From an uncultured Polaribacter sp. (GTDB taxonomy: Bacteria; Bacteroidota; Bacteroidia; Flavobacteriales; Flavobacteriaceae): a stretch of 64,000 nucleotides of DNA. Position numbers and translations under genes: made by a program. Under the pieces are notes generated by a model. The model saw only the letters and a program-made list of their open reading frames with translations. It had not been told where the DNA came from and searched no databases. Location of the stretch: assembly GCF_947503855.1 (NCBI RefSeq), contig NZ_CANNFF010000007.1:1-64000 (forward strand), read 5' to 3'. Below are positions 44,586 to 53,729 of this stretch, one piece after another. Positions within the stretch are counted from its first letter, which is position 1. Every line of letters begins with the position of its first letter.

Positions 44586-45062
44586 ATGTATCAAGAAATA
44601 AAAAAAGAAATCGAATCTTTTGGATTCAACGTAATATCGTATGATTTTGAAAGACCTTGGGGAGGATTTTTAGTGATTGATGAAAGTCAAGCACAAGATT
44701 TTTCTAATAAATTTTTTGAAGGTTTAGACGTAAACACCTTGAAAATTGGTGGGAAACTGAGTCCAAAAATATTGATAGTAAAACCCAATGCTCGCTTGTC
44801 TTGGCAATATCATAACAGACGTGCAGAAATTTGGCAAGTATACAAAGGAACTGCTGGGATTATTAGAAGTGATTCTGATGAAGAAAATGATATGAAAGAA
44901 TATAATGAAGGGGATCAAATCATTTTAAAGCAAGGAGAGCGTCACCGTTTAATTGGCTTAAACGAAACTTCAGTAGTAGCAGAAATTTGGCAACATACCG
45001 ATGCTAACCATCCTTCAGATGAAGACGATATTATAAGAGTGCAAGACGATTTTGGAAGATAA
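44586..45062 (+). CDS. cupin protein, related to phosphomannose isomerase C-terminal domain
   Basis: A 158-aa single cupin: RPWGGFLVIDESQ, then LIVKPNARLSWQYHNRRAEIW with metal-ligand type His, and DQIILKQGERHRLIGL. This resembles the cupin half of type II mannose-6-phosphate isomerases. It lies 6 bp after rmlB and just before a cytidylyltransferase-like gene, so the two may act on the same phosphorylated sugar. Function not certain. Confidence 0.72.
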   Translation: MYQEIKKEIESFGFNVISYDFERPWGGFLVIDESQAQDFSNKFFEGLDVNTLKIGGKLSPKILIVKPNARLSWQYHNRRAEIWQVYKGTAGIIRSDSDEENDMKEYNEGDQIILKQGERHRLIGLNETSVVAEIWQHTDANHPSDEDDIIRVQDDFGR

Positions 45063-45072
45063 AAAACAGTAC

Positions 45073-45498
45073 ATGAGTAAGAAAAAAGGAATGATTGTGT
45101 CAGGATATTTTAATCCAATACATAAAGGACATATTGAATATTTTAACAATGCGAAAGCATTGGCAGATGAATTATTTGTGATTGTAAATAACGATCTCCA
45201 AAGAGCATTAAAAGGATCTAAGGAATTTCAACAAGAGCAAGAGCGTGTTTTTATCGTCTCTAATATAAAATCTGTAGATCATTGTGTGTTGTCTATAGAC
45301 CAAGACAGAACCGTCTGTAAAACCATTGAAAAGATAGCCCTAGACTTTGGTGATACCTATGATTTGAGTTTTGCCAATGGAGGAGACCAAACTAATGATA
45401 TTTGTCCAGAAAGACCTATCTGTGATCAAATGGGAATTAACTTGGTAGATGGTCTAGGTGATAAAATACAGTCTAGTAGTTGGTTGTTAAAGAAGTAA
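45073..45498 (+). CDS. cytidylyltransferase-like nucleotidyltransferase, copy 2
   Basis: A 141-aa protein closely related to the gene at 24650 (shared YFNPIHKGHIEYFNNAKAL, VIVNNDLQR and NGGDQ motifs). I chose the ATG of MSKKKGM; a TTG 21 bp upstream would overlap the cupin gene. Here the C-terminus is SSSWLLKK, without the Asn-Lys-Arg end that copy 1 has where the repeat array enters. The two copies bracket the locus about 20 kb apart. Confidence 0.78.
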   Translation: MSKKKGMIVSGYFNPIHKGHIEYFNNAKALADELFVIVNNDLQRALKGSKEFQQEQERVFIVSNIKSVDHCVLSIDQDRTVCKTIEKIALDFGDTYDLSFANGGDQTNDICPERPICDQMGINLVDGLGDKIQSSSWLLKK

Positions 45499-45541
45499 AC
45501 TTTTTTGGTTACATTTGGTTTAGAATTTAATTTTAACAAAC

Positions 45542-45835
45542 ATGCCATTCGATCCAAAATCCGCAAAGAAAGCAGGAAAAAAATCTAAAAGAGGTCCTGC
45601 AAAAAAAGAAGGGCCTTCCATTAAAGAAAAGATGGAAATGCTCTATGAAAAGGTTTTGGATGATTTGCTAATAAACCAAGAAAAACTCACCAAAACAGAA
45701 CGGGTAAAAGTTTTTGTAACCCTGTCTAATTATATCTTCCCAAAAACAAAGTCTGTACGAGACAAATTTACCCTAGAACAATTAAAAGAGAAAAGAGAAG
45801 ATCACTTCAATCAAGATCCAGATCCAACCAAATAA
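45542..45835 (+). CDS. hypothetical protein, basic N-terminus
   Basis: A 97-aa soluble protein I do not recognise with confidence. It starts with a Lys-rich, disordered-looking stretch (MPFDPKSAKKAGKKSKRG) and continues with two predicted helices (EKMEMLYEKVLDDLLI, KTERVKVFVTLSNYIFP). The pattern is reminiscent of small DNA-binding or terminase-small-subunit-like proteins, but this is only an impression. It lies between a cytidylyltransferase and a nucleotidyltransferase gene on the same strand. Confidence 0.55.
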   Translation: MPFDPKSAKKAGKKSKRGPAKKEGPSIKEKMEMLYEKVLDDLLINQEKLTKTERVKVFVTLSNYIFPKTKSVRDKFTLEQLKEKREDHFNQDPDPTK

Positions 45836-45860
45836 TTTTTTAAAGTCAAAAGAGAATTAA

Positions 45861-46961
45861 TTGAATTATAAAGAAATCCTTTTTTTTATTGCCAAATGTT
45901 TGACTATTTCTTTGGAAGAAAAAAATAGACAAGAAATAGAAAAGCAATTAGAATCAACATCTATAGACTGGGATGCTGTTGTAAAAGTGAGTACAGCCCA
46001 TTATGTGTTTCCGGCATTGTATTGTAATTTAAAACGCGCAGATTTCTTGCAGTATTTACCTCAAGAGTTGGTGAGCTACATGGAGCATATTACCGATTTA
46101 AATAGAGATAGGAATAGACAAATCATTCAACAGGCAAAAGACCTAAATAGCCTATTATTAGCGAATAACATTCGACCTATATTTTTAAAAGGAACCGGAA
46201 ATCTATTAGCTGGAATCTACGATGATATTGATGAACGAATGGTGGGGGACATCGATTTTATTTTCTCAAAAGAAGACTATCCAAAAGCGATTGCTTTTTT
46301 AAAAGAGTTCGGGTATTCTGAAGTAAATAAGTATAAATATTATTTTCCTGATGCTCAGAAACATTATAGAAGACTTCAAAAAAAGAATAGCATTGCAGCT
46401 ATCGAAATTCACTCAGCGCTTTTAGATATAAAAAAATATACTAAGGAATTTAATTACAGCTTTATAGAGAAAGACAGTCAGATTAAAAAAGGAGTTACTG
46501 TCTTGAGTTATGCCAACAAATTAAACTTATCTATTATAGCCAATCAAATAAATGACTATGGTTTTTATTACAAAACAATGGCCTTACGTAATGCCTATGA
46601 TGTTTTTTTATTGTCTAAAAAAACAAATGCAAAAGAGGCGGTTAATACTTTAGACAAGCTAAGCCAACCTTTACATTGTTTTTTAGCTGCTTGCTATGAG
46701 GTTTTTAATTCCGTAGATAGTTTAGAATACAACATAACAAAAAAAACTGCTTCCTATTTGAGTGTTTTTAACAGTCAGTTTACCAACAGGAAAACAACTA
46801 AAAGACGACACAAACGCATTAAGGTTTATCTATTTTTAAAAACTAGAGTAAACATTCTTTATAAGTCCATAATGTACAAAGAGTATCGTGTTTGGTTATT
46901 TAAAAGAGTAACCGATAAAAATTGGTACAAAGAAAAACTCGTTCAGTTAGGTTTAAAATAA
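45861..46961 (+). CDS. nucleotidyltransferase-family protein (PF14907 type)
   Basis: A 366-aa protein with the motif IFLKGTGNLLAGIYDDIDERMVGDIDFIF: a polymerase-beta-like GTG...DIDF signature typical of the 'uncharacterised nucleotidyltransferase' family in Bacteroidota glycan loci. The start is TTG, with no good ATG nearby. Substrate unknown. It ends 5 bp before the convergent recombinase gene. Confidence 0.75.
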   Translation: MNYKEILFFIAKCLTISLEEKNRQEIEKQLESTSIDWDAVVKVSTAHYVFPALYCNLKRADFLQYLPQELVSYMEHITDLNRDRNRQIIQQAKDLNSLLLANNIRPIFLKGTGNLLAGIYDDIDERMVGDIDFIFSKEDYPKAIAFLKEFGYSEVNKYKYYFPDAQKHYRRLQKKNSIAAIEIHSALLDIKKYTKEFNYSFIEKDSQIKKGVTVLSYANKLNLSIIANQINDYGFYYKTMALRNAYDVFLLSKKTNAKEAVNTLDKLSQPLHCFLAACYEVFNSVDSLEYNITKKTASYLSVFNSQFTNRKTTKRRHKRIKVYLFLKTRVNILYKSIMYKEYRVWLFKRVTDKNWYKEKLVQLGLK

Positions 46962-46966
46962 TATCA

Positions 46967-47980
46967 TTACCAAATAACTCCCGCCTGTTGCATAAATAAA
47001 TTTGCCAGTGCATCTTTATTTTGATGCGTACCTATATAAGTCAGAAAAGTACTCTCTTTAGAATGCCCAGTGATATTCATTAGCAGCGGCGTTTCAATCT
47101 TCCCATAATAATTAGACGCAAAAGAACGTCGCATAATATGTGAGGTCACAAATTCATACTTCGGCGCATCTACAATTTCTTTTCTTCTTGTCTTCGGGTT
47201 GTTCTTAAACCCAGACACCAATCCATCAATTCTCGCCATTTTACAAAGTGCCTTTATCTGTTTATTAAATACTACTTGAGATACTTTTCTTGGAAACTCA
47301 TTCTCTAATAGTTCAATCACTAAAGGATCTGCAACACCAACAGTCACTGCTTTCTTTGTTTTTTGTTGTAAGATATCTATATACAATCCTGCCGGTGCTT
47401 TTCTAAGATTATCCGGGCTCAACTTTAATAGATCTGAGACTCGCTGCCCGATACACAAACCAATCAATAACCAATTATAACTATCTGTATATACTTCAGG
47501 GATATTCTGTAATCCCTTTAATGCTTTTATTTCAGATGGATTTAAAATATGAAGAATTCGATCGGAACTCTTCTGCTTAAAAGACTCAATATAATTGGAA
47601 TAGGGGTGCACTTCTAATCCGCTTTTCTCAGCATCTCTTAAAATAATCTTCAATAATTTTAAGAGCTGACCGCAGTAATTATCACTATACTGCTGTTCAA
47701 TTTTTAGAAAACGAGTAAAAGATTCAGCGGTATATTTATCAATAGAATTCAAGTACAGTTTCTCTGATTTCTCAAATTCATAGGCTTTTACAATCCGAAA
47801 CAAAGATTTATACGTCCGAATGGTATTATGTGCCAAACCCACCGTTCCATATCCTTGAACTCTTTTTGTGGCAGAATTAGAAATAAAATGATCTAAATAG
47901 TCTAAAAATAAGACAGATTTTTCTACTTTTATGAGTGTCTTATGTGTCTTTTGTGGTTTTTTATAGAAATTAACGTGCAT
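46967..47980 (-). CDS. tyrosine-type site-specific recombinase
   Basis: A 337-aa integrase with an N-terminal SAM-like core-binding domain (residues about 20-140) and a catalytic domain carrying all signature residues: Arg180 (GLCIGQRVSDLL), His281 and Arg284 (SHIMRRSF), His306 (ITGHSKES) and Tyr315 (TFLTYIG). It should be active. It is the only minus-strand gene in the polysaccharide locus. Similar recombinases invert capsule promoters in Bacteroides (Mpi/Tsr), while others move genomic islands; which applies here is open. Inverted repeats lie just upstream. Confidence 0.9.
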   Translation of the reverse strand: MHVNFYKKPQKTHKTLIKVEKSVLFLDYLDHFISNSATKRVQGYGTVGLAHNTIRTYKSLFRIVKAYEFEKSEKLYLNSIDKYTAESFTRFLKIEQQYSDNYCGQLLKLLKIILRDAEKSGLEVHPYSNYIESFKQKSSDRILHILNPSEIKALKGLQNIPEVYTDSYNWLLIGLCIGQRVSDLLKLSPDNLRKAPAGLYIDILQQKTKKAVTVGVADPLVIELLENEFPRKVSQVVFNKQIKALCKMARIDGLVSGFKNNPKTRRKEIVDAPKYEFVTSHIMRRSFASNYYGKIETPLLMNITGHSKESTFLTYIGTHQNKDALANLFMQQAGVIW

Positions 47981-48090
47981 ATAACGTATGTTATTTTAAT
48001 TATTTAACATAAATATAACTTGTGTTTATTTATAATTAAACAAAATATGAGCTAAATTATAACAAGTTATCTTACTTCAATATACGTTAT
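47981..48090. repeat. nested inverted repeats upstream of the recombinase gene
   Basis: ATAACGTAT (47981-47989) and ATACGTTAT (48082-48090) are a perfect 9-bp pair; inside it ATAACTTGT (48015-48023) and ACAAGTTAT (48062-48070) form another. The centres differ by 7 bp. The outer left arm touches the start codon. They may be recombinase binding sites, cross-over sites or operators. Confidence 0.55.
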
Positions 48091-48789
48091 TTATTTAAAA
48101 TACAAAAGTTAAATATCAGATTATAAAGGAGTTATAGTGATTTATTTTTGAAAAGACTACGGACTGTAGTCAATTTACTTTAAACAAACAAATGATTTTG
48201 CAGTGTTTTATATTATTTCGGATAGATGTTTCATTACGAAACGGCCATGAGATTTTAAAAATTACAGGTTTTCTTATAGGTTTTGAACACCTATCCACCC
48301 TCATTCCCCAATCACCTCAAACGTTCCATAAATACATCTGCAAAAGCTTTTTCATATTTATTACTTTTAAACTTCTTCCATGGGTTATCTTCAGGATTCA
48401 TTGAGAAATATAAGTACCGATTAGAATCATTTAATAAACTTTATGGTAAATTTTATAGGGTATTAAAATTTCTGTTTGCCGATTACTATTACATGCAAAT
48501 TAGGAACCACTTGAAAGATATTCTACCTCTCGATTATCTCTTACAATAAGATGAACTAAAAACTGCAATGAGAACAATTTTCTAAATTTTTTGACAATTT
48601 TATTAAGGACTGTTGTTATAATTTTTAAGACGTTTTGTTCACTATATGAATATTATTCTAGTACTTATATTCATTAAAAAGCATAACCATAAGTGAATAT
48701 AATCTAAAATAGAACTCCCATATGTTGGTTGATGGTTTTTGGTTTTTGGATCTTATTTATTTAAGTTAAGAAAATAAATTTATATGTAT
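48091..48789. other. gap without a supported gene
   Basis: Together with the preceding repeats this gap is about 830 bp. Short open frames on the plus strand around 48192-48549 have no family-like composition. On the minus strand, about 48420-48290 reads MNPEDNPWKKFKSNKYEK and then AFADVFMERLR before a stop; it looks protein-like but stops appear upstream, so it may be the last remnant of a lost gene. Confidence 0.45.
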
Positions 48790-48797
48790 TATATTTG
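48790..48797 (+). promoter_or_regulatory. -7 box (TATATTTG) upstream of the WecA-like gene
   Basis: TATATTTG fits TAnnTTTG and lies 18 bp before the ATG at 48815. No clear -33 TTG is seen at the right distance. Confidence 0.45.
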
Positions 48798-48814
48798 CAA
48801 AAAAAAAAATATTA

Positions 48815-49921
48815 ATGCTGATTGAAAATTTTAAACCAGAATACTATTTATTTTTATTAAGTATTTTTGTTTTTACAATAAGCTTTTTTGTGTTATCTAA
48901 AATACGAGTTATTAGCTTAAAATTTGATTTAATTGACACCCCGAATTACAGAAGTTCTCATCAAAAAAGTGTGCCTACTTTTGGAGGTATCGCCTTTTAT
49001 ATTTCTATATTGTTTACTTTGTTTTTAACTCAAAAATGGGAAACAGGTTCTATAATTATTGCTCTTGCTACCTCTCTTTCTATTATTTTTTTTACAGGGC
49101 TTAAAGACGATTCTAAAAACATTTCTCCAAGAATGAAGTTGTTAGGTCAGCTTATTTCTGTTGGCATTTTGATGTTTTATACAGAATTTAGAATAACCAC
49201 ACTACATGGGTTTTTAGGGATCGAAGAAATACACCCTCTTATTTCTGTGTTGCTAAGTGTTTTTTTACTCATTGGTCTTATAAATGCTTACAATTTAATT
49301 GACGGGATAGATGGTATGGCCTCTGTTATAGGAATTGTTATTACAACTACCTTTGGGTTGTTATTTTATAGTTTAGAATTGTATTTTTATTTAGGAATTT
49401 GTGTGTGCCTATTGGCTATGATACTTTCATTTTTACGCTATAATTTTTCTTCTAGAAAAAAAATATTTATGGGAGATACAGGCTCTCTTTTAGTTGGATT
49501 GGTTTTAGGTATGTTGACCATGAGATTATTATCTCTTGATATTGAACCTGTTTCTGAGATTATAATTTCTAGGAAAGAGCTGCCTTTGTTTTTATTAAGT
49601 GTCTTATTAATACCCGCATTGGATATTGTTAGAGTAATATTTATTAGGTTTATCAATAATAAAGGTATTTTTTCAGCAGATAGAAAACATATTCATCATG
49701 TTTTAGTAGATGTAGGGCTTACGCACAAAAAAGCTTCCATTACAATGGGTATTGTAAATATACTTATTGTTATCATGATGTTTAACGCCATTCGCTATTT
49801 TGGGTTATTAGCTTCGTCGTTCCTTTTACTTTTATTGATTCTATTGATTTTATATTCCTTTTCTTTCATTAGTAAAAAAGTTTCAAGCCTGCCAAATAAA
49901 AATGATGAAAAACCTATTTAG
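48815..49921 (+). CDS. undecaprenyl-phosphate sugar-1-phosphate transferase (WecA/MraY family)
   Basis: A 368-aa membrane protein with about 10-11 TM segments. It has SVPTFGGIAFY, the Asp pair in GLKDDSKNISPRMKL, NAYNLIDGIDGMAS, FMGDTGSLLVG and the HIHHVL loop, all family signatures. It loads HexNAc-1-P or a similar sugar onto the lipid carrier and so starts repeat-unit synthesis. It heads the wecA-wza-wzz group after the recombinase. Confidence 0.92.
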   Translation: MLIENFKPEYYLFLLSIFVFTISFFVLSKIRVISLKFDLIDTPNYRSSHQKSVPTFGGIAFYISILFTLFLTQKWETGSIIIALATSLSIIFFTGLKDDSKNISPRMKLLGQLISVGILMFYTEFRITTLHGFLGIEEIHPLISVLLSVFLLIGLINAYNLIDGIDGMASVIGIVITTTFGLLFYSLELYFYLGICVCLLAMILSFLRYNFSSRKKIFMGDTGSLLVGLVLGMLTMRLLSLDIEPVSEIIISRKELPLFLLSVLLIPALDIVRVIFIRFINNKGIFSADRKHIHHVLVDVGLTHKKASITMGIVNILIVIMMFNAIRYFGLLASSFLLLLLILLILYSFSFISKKVSSLPNKNDEKPI

Positions 49922-49992
49922 AATCTATAGCAGCGCATCTTTTAGTATGGAAACGAAAAACTTCTTATCAAATTCAATTTAAAAAAACTTAA

Positions 49993-52428
49993 ATGATTAA
50001 ATTTGTAAAAAAAAATATTATTATTTTGAATAAAAAATTCCTAGTAACAATTTATTTTGTTTTTATTTCTGCCATTGTTTTTACGCAAGGTCTCGGTGAT
50101 ATTAAAAACCTAGACATTAGTTCTTTGTCTGATGAACAAATAGCTACCTATTGGGGGCGTATTCAAAAAGAGGGTTATTCTATGAGTCAACTAGAAACTT
50201 TAGCGAAAGCGCAAGGCGTTTCTGCCAGTAAAGTAGCCGAATTTAAACGAAGAGTGTATGGCTTAAATACGGTAGATAAACAAGCAAAAAACCTTACAGA
50301 TTCTACTCCAATTACTAGTGATGTCTCTGAGGCATACGGCGTTCAAGCTGATAAAGTGATTGGTAAAAAGAAAAATACGAATGCCCCTTTTGGGTATGAT
50401 TTTTTTAATAATTCAAAAATTTCGTTTACGCCTAGTGTTAACATTGCTGTACCCGATAATTATCAAATAGGGCCTGGTGACGAATTGATGATAGATTTAT
50501 GGGGTGCCTCAGAAATCACCTATACTGCTCGTGTAGACCGACGTGGAAACATAAAAATTAATGGGGTTGGTTTTATTTATGTAAACGGTTTTTCTTTAGA
50601 AGCCGCAAGAAAAAAAATAAGCACAAAATTAAAAAAGAAGCACGCAGGTATTGGTGCTCCTAAAGATAGTTACAGCCATATCTCTACAAATATTACCGTA
50701 TCTAAAATTAGAACGGTGCAGGTAAATATTATAGGAGAGGTAAAAGCCCCAGGAACCTATGCCTTAAATTCATTGTCTACGGTTTTAAATGCCTTGTATG
50801 TGGCAGGAGGTCCAAATAAAATGGGGACCTTTAGAGAGGTAAAGTTAGTTCGTAAAAATGAAACCATTGCTACCTTAGATATTTACGACTATTTATTGGA
50901 TGGCACACAAAAGGGGAATTTTAAATTACAAGACCAAGATGTTTTGTTGGTAGGCCCTTATCAAAATTTAGTTACTGTAGAAGGTGCTGTAAAAAGAACA
51001 GGTATTTACGAGTTAAAAGAGGGGCAAACCTTATCTGATTTGATCGCCTATTTTGGGGGCTTTACTTCTAAAGCTTATACTGATTTATTAATTTTAGAAC
51101 GCTTAGACGGTACACAAAAAGTGGTAAAGGAAGTAAAATTGTCTGAAGCCTCACAATTTGAAATCAAAGCAGGAGATAAAATATTAGTGCAAGAAGTTTT
51201 AGATCGTTACAAAAATAAAGTGACCGTTTTAGGAGAAGTGTATCGACCTGGAAACTATGAGCTACTTCCCAACATGACCTTACGAGGTCTTTTGTTAAAG
51301 GCTGATGGGATAACGCCAGAAGCTTTTTTAACTAGAGGGATTATAACTCGAAATTATGATAACACTTACCAAGAAAATATACCCTTTTCTGTGGCAGCCA
51401 TTTTAGCTGAGAAAACAGACATCGATTTACAAAATAATGATGTAGTTCAGATATTTAACAAAGATAATTTGAGAGAACCAAGAACTATTCTTGTTCAAGG
51501 AGCGGTTAATAAACCCGATACGCTTGCTTTTGTTTCTAAAATGCAAATAGAAGATGTAATTGCCTTGTCTGGTGGGCTTAAGGAGGGGGCTGATCCCAAT
51601 AACATCACTATTTCTAGGCGCTTAAAAGATGGAAGTTTTAAAACTTTGAGTAAATTGTTTACCCTATCTTCTGAAACTAATTTAGCATTAAACAATGGAA
51701 CTCCGTTTTACATAGAGCCTTTTGACCAAATAAACGTACGTTCTTTGAAGGGCTATGCAGCGCAACAATATGTAAAGGTTACTGGACAGGTAAATTATAG
51801 TGGTGCTTATGTGTTAGAAAATAAAAATGAACGTATTTCTGATTTGGTAAAGAGAGCAGGAGGGCTTACCGAATTTGCCTATTTGAAAGGCGCAACCTTG
51901 TTTAGAAAAATTGAAGACAATCCTATAAAAAAATTAATTTATAATGTAGAAAGTGAAGATGTCGGGGTTGATAAATTAAAGGAATTTTCAAAAAGTAATG
52001 TTACTTCTATTGGTATTGATTTAGAAAAAATTATGCAAAATCCAGGGGCCGATAGTGATTTGATCTTGTTAGAGGGTGATGAGTTAGTGATCCCAGAAAT
52101 TAAAGAGACCGTTCAGGTGTCAGGAGAAGTACTGGTTCCATCTTTAGTAAAATATAGAAAAGAATATCGTTTAAAAGATTATGTAAATAGTTCTGGAGGG
52201 TTTACAGATGCGGCAAAAAAATCAAAGATATTTGTACGCTACAGTAACGGTCAAATTAAAACCGTATCTCGATTTTTATTTTTTACATTTTACCCTAAAC
52301 TAGCGCCAGGTGCAGATGTTTTTATCCCCACAAAAGTAGCTAAGGAAAAAATGTCTACCCAAGAAGTATTAGGAATTACTTCGTCGATTGCTACTTTAGC
52401 CTTAATTATTAGATCTTTAACTCAATAA
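49993..52428 (+). CDS. polysaccharide export protein, Wza-like with SLBB domains
   Basis: An 811-aa protein that probably forms the outer-membrane/periplasmic export channel. After an N-terminal hydrophobic segment (residues about 12-32) and a charged region comes the Poly_export domain (YQIGPGDELMIDLWG), followed by several SLBB repeats (VNIIGEVKAPGTYAL, VTVEGAVKRTGIYEL, VTVLGEVYRPGNYEL, VTGQVNYSGAYVL, VSGEVLVPSLVKY) and a C-terminal hydrophobic stretch. Bacteroidota members are usually this long. A chain-length protein follows 35 bp later. Confidence 0.92.
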   Translation: MIKFVKKNIIILNKKFLVTIYFVFISAIVFTQGLGDIKNLDISSLSDEQIATYWGRIQKEGYSMSQLETLAKAQGVSASKVAEFKRRVYGLNTVDKQAKNLTDSTPITSDVSEAYGVQADKVIGKKKNTNAPFGYDFFNNSKISFTPSVNIAVPDNYQIGPGDELMIDLWGASEITYTARVDRRGNIKINGVGFIYVNGFSLEAARKKISTKLKKKHAGIGAPKDSYSHISTNITVSKIRTVQVNIIGEVKAPGTYALNSLSTVLNALYVAGGPNKMGTFREVKLVRKNETIATLDIYDYLLDGTQKGNFKLQDQDVLLVGPYQNLVTVEGAVKRTGIYELKEGQTLSDLIAYFGGFTSKAYTDLLILERLDGTQKVVKEVKLSEASQFEIKAGDKILVQEVLDRYKNKVTVLGEVYRPGNYELLPNMTLRGLLLKADGITPEAFLTRGIITRNYDNTYQENIPFSVAAILAEKTDIDLQNNDVVQIFNKDNLREPRTILVQGAVNKPDTLAFVSKMQIEDVIALSGGLKEGADPNNITISRRLKDGSFKTLSKLFTLSSETNLALNNGTPFYIEPFDQINVRSLKGYAAQQYVKVTGQVNYSGAYVLENKNERISDLVKRAGGLTEFAYLKGATLFRKIEDNPIKKLIYNVESEDVGVDKLKEFSKSNVTSIGIDLEKIMQNPGADSDLILLEGDELVIPEIKETVQVSGEVLVPSLVKYRKEYRLKDYVNSSGGFTDAAKKSKIFVRYSNGQIKTVSRFLFFTFYPKLAPGADVFIPTKVAKEKMSTQEVLGITSSIATLALIIRSLTQ

Positions 52429-52463
52429 CTAAAGATGTTTTATAAAACTTTAATGCACTATTT

Positions 52464-53582
52464 ATGAATCAAAACACGAATCCTGCTCTAGAAGAAGACA
52501 CTATCGATATCATTGCCCTGTTAAAAAAGTTTTGGAAAGGACGTCGTTTTGTTATTAAAACCCTTGTTATTTTTACAATTATAGGTTTTTTTATTGCTAT
52601 TTTTTCTAAAAATACCTACACGGCTTCTTCTACGATAGTTCCCGTAACTGAAGGAAAATCTGTGAGTAGTAATTTAGGAAGCTTGGCCTCTTTGGCAGGA
52701 ATTAATTTATCTGGTACTGGAAGTTCAGCTGCTGAAATTTCTCCAACATTGTACCCTAAAATAGTGAATAGTATTCCTTTTCAGTTAGAGTTACTAAAAA
52801 CTCCCTTGACTATTGAAGGACAAGATAGTTTAGTTAGTTACCAAGAATATTTTGAGACCATTTATAATCCAGGAGTGCTAGCGACTTTAAAAAAATATAC
52901 AATTGGTTTGCCAGGTCTACTCATTTCATTCGCCAAAGGTAGTGATGATGAGGCAGGAATAGGCACTTCTAAATCTAACAATCAAATTATTAGCATTTCT
53001 GCAGCAGAAAGTGACTTGATAAAACTGTTAGAAAGTCAGATTAATCTTGAGGTAAATGCTAAAGAAGGGTTTATTTCTATTGCAGTAACGCTGCCAGAAC
53101 CAGAGGCTAGTGCACAATTGGCTTTGAGGTCTCAACAGTTATTACAACAATATGCTTTGCAGTTTAAGACACAAAAATCGAAAGAGCAACTAAATTATAT
53201 AGAAGAACGCTACTTAGAAAAGCAACAAGAGTTTAACGATATCAAATTAAAGCTAGCTTTATTTCAAGACCAAAATAACGCTATAAATACGGCTGTGGCA
53301 AAAACTAAATTATTGCAATTACAATCTGATTATGATTTAGCTTTTACGGTGTATACTGAATTGGCAAAACAATTGGAAACACAGCGTTTACAGGTAAAAA
53401 AAGATACACCTATTTTTACCATATTAAAACCCGTAACAATACCTAAAGAGAAAACGGGTCCTAAAAGAGCACTTATATTGATTATTTATATGTTTTTAGG
53501 AATTATTCTTAGCTTAGGCTATCTTCTTTTTAAAGATTGGTGGATAGACTTTAAAAAACAATGGACGGCTAAGGAAGCATAA
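52464..53582 (+). CDS. chain-length determinant protein, Wzz-like
   Basis: A 372-aa inner-membrane protein with TM segments at about residues 32-50 and 333-353 and a periplasmic coiled-coil region (EERYLEKQQEFNDIKLKLALFQDQNN). The N-terminal EDTIDIIALLKKFWKGRR and the KPVTIPKEKTGPKRALILI pre-TM motif are typical. It lacks a tyrosine kinase domain, so it is a Wzz rather than a full Wzc. It is the last gene of the locus. Confidence 0.9.
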   Translation: MNQNTNPALEEDTIDIIALLKKFWKGRRFVIKTLVIFTIIGFFIAIFSKNTYTASSTIVPVTEGKSVSSNLGSLASLAGINLSGTGSSAAEISPTLYPKIVNSIPFQLELLKTPLTIEGQDSLVSYQEYFETIYNPGVLATLKKYTIGLPGLLISFAKGSDDEAGIGTSKSNNQIISISAAESDLIKLLESQINLEVNAKEGFISIAVTLPEPEASAQLALRSQQLLQQYALQFKTQKSKEQLNYIEERYLEKQQEFNDIKLKLALFQDQNNAINTAVAKTKLLQLQSDYDLAFTVYTELAKQLETQRLQVKKDTPIFTILKPVTIPKEKTGPKRALILIIYMFLGIILSLGYLLFKDWWIDFKKQWTAKEA

Positions 53583-53729
53583 ATTCTAAGACCTTAATTA
53601 TAATTGTTTTCTTTTACAAACCATATATTTTAATTTTACACATTTATTTTATAGCGAAAACGATTGAAGTTTTTTAGCCTGTTGTTTTGTGAAAGAAGTT
53701 ATTATATCTTTGATTTAAATTTTTTAGAT

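Noticed and set aside
48192-48549. Two short plus-strand ORFs before wecA
   Set aside because: No start context, odd composition and antisense overlap with a more protein-like remnant; not supported as genes.
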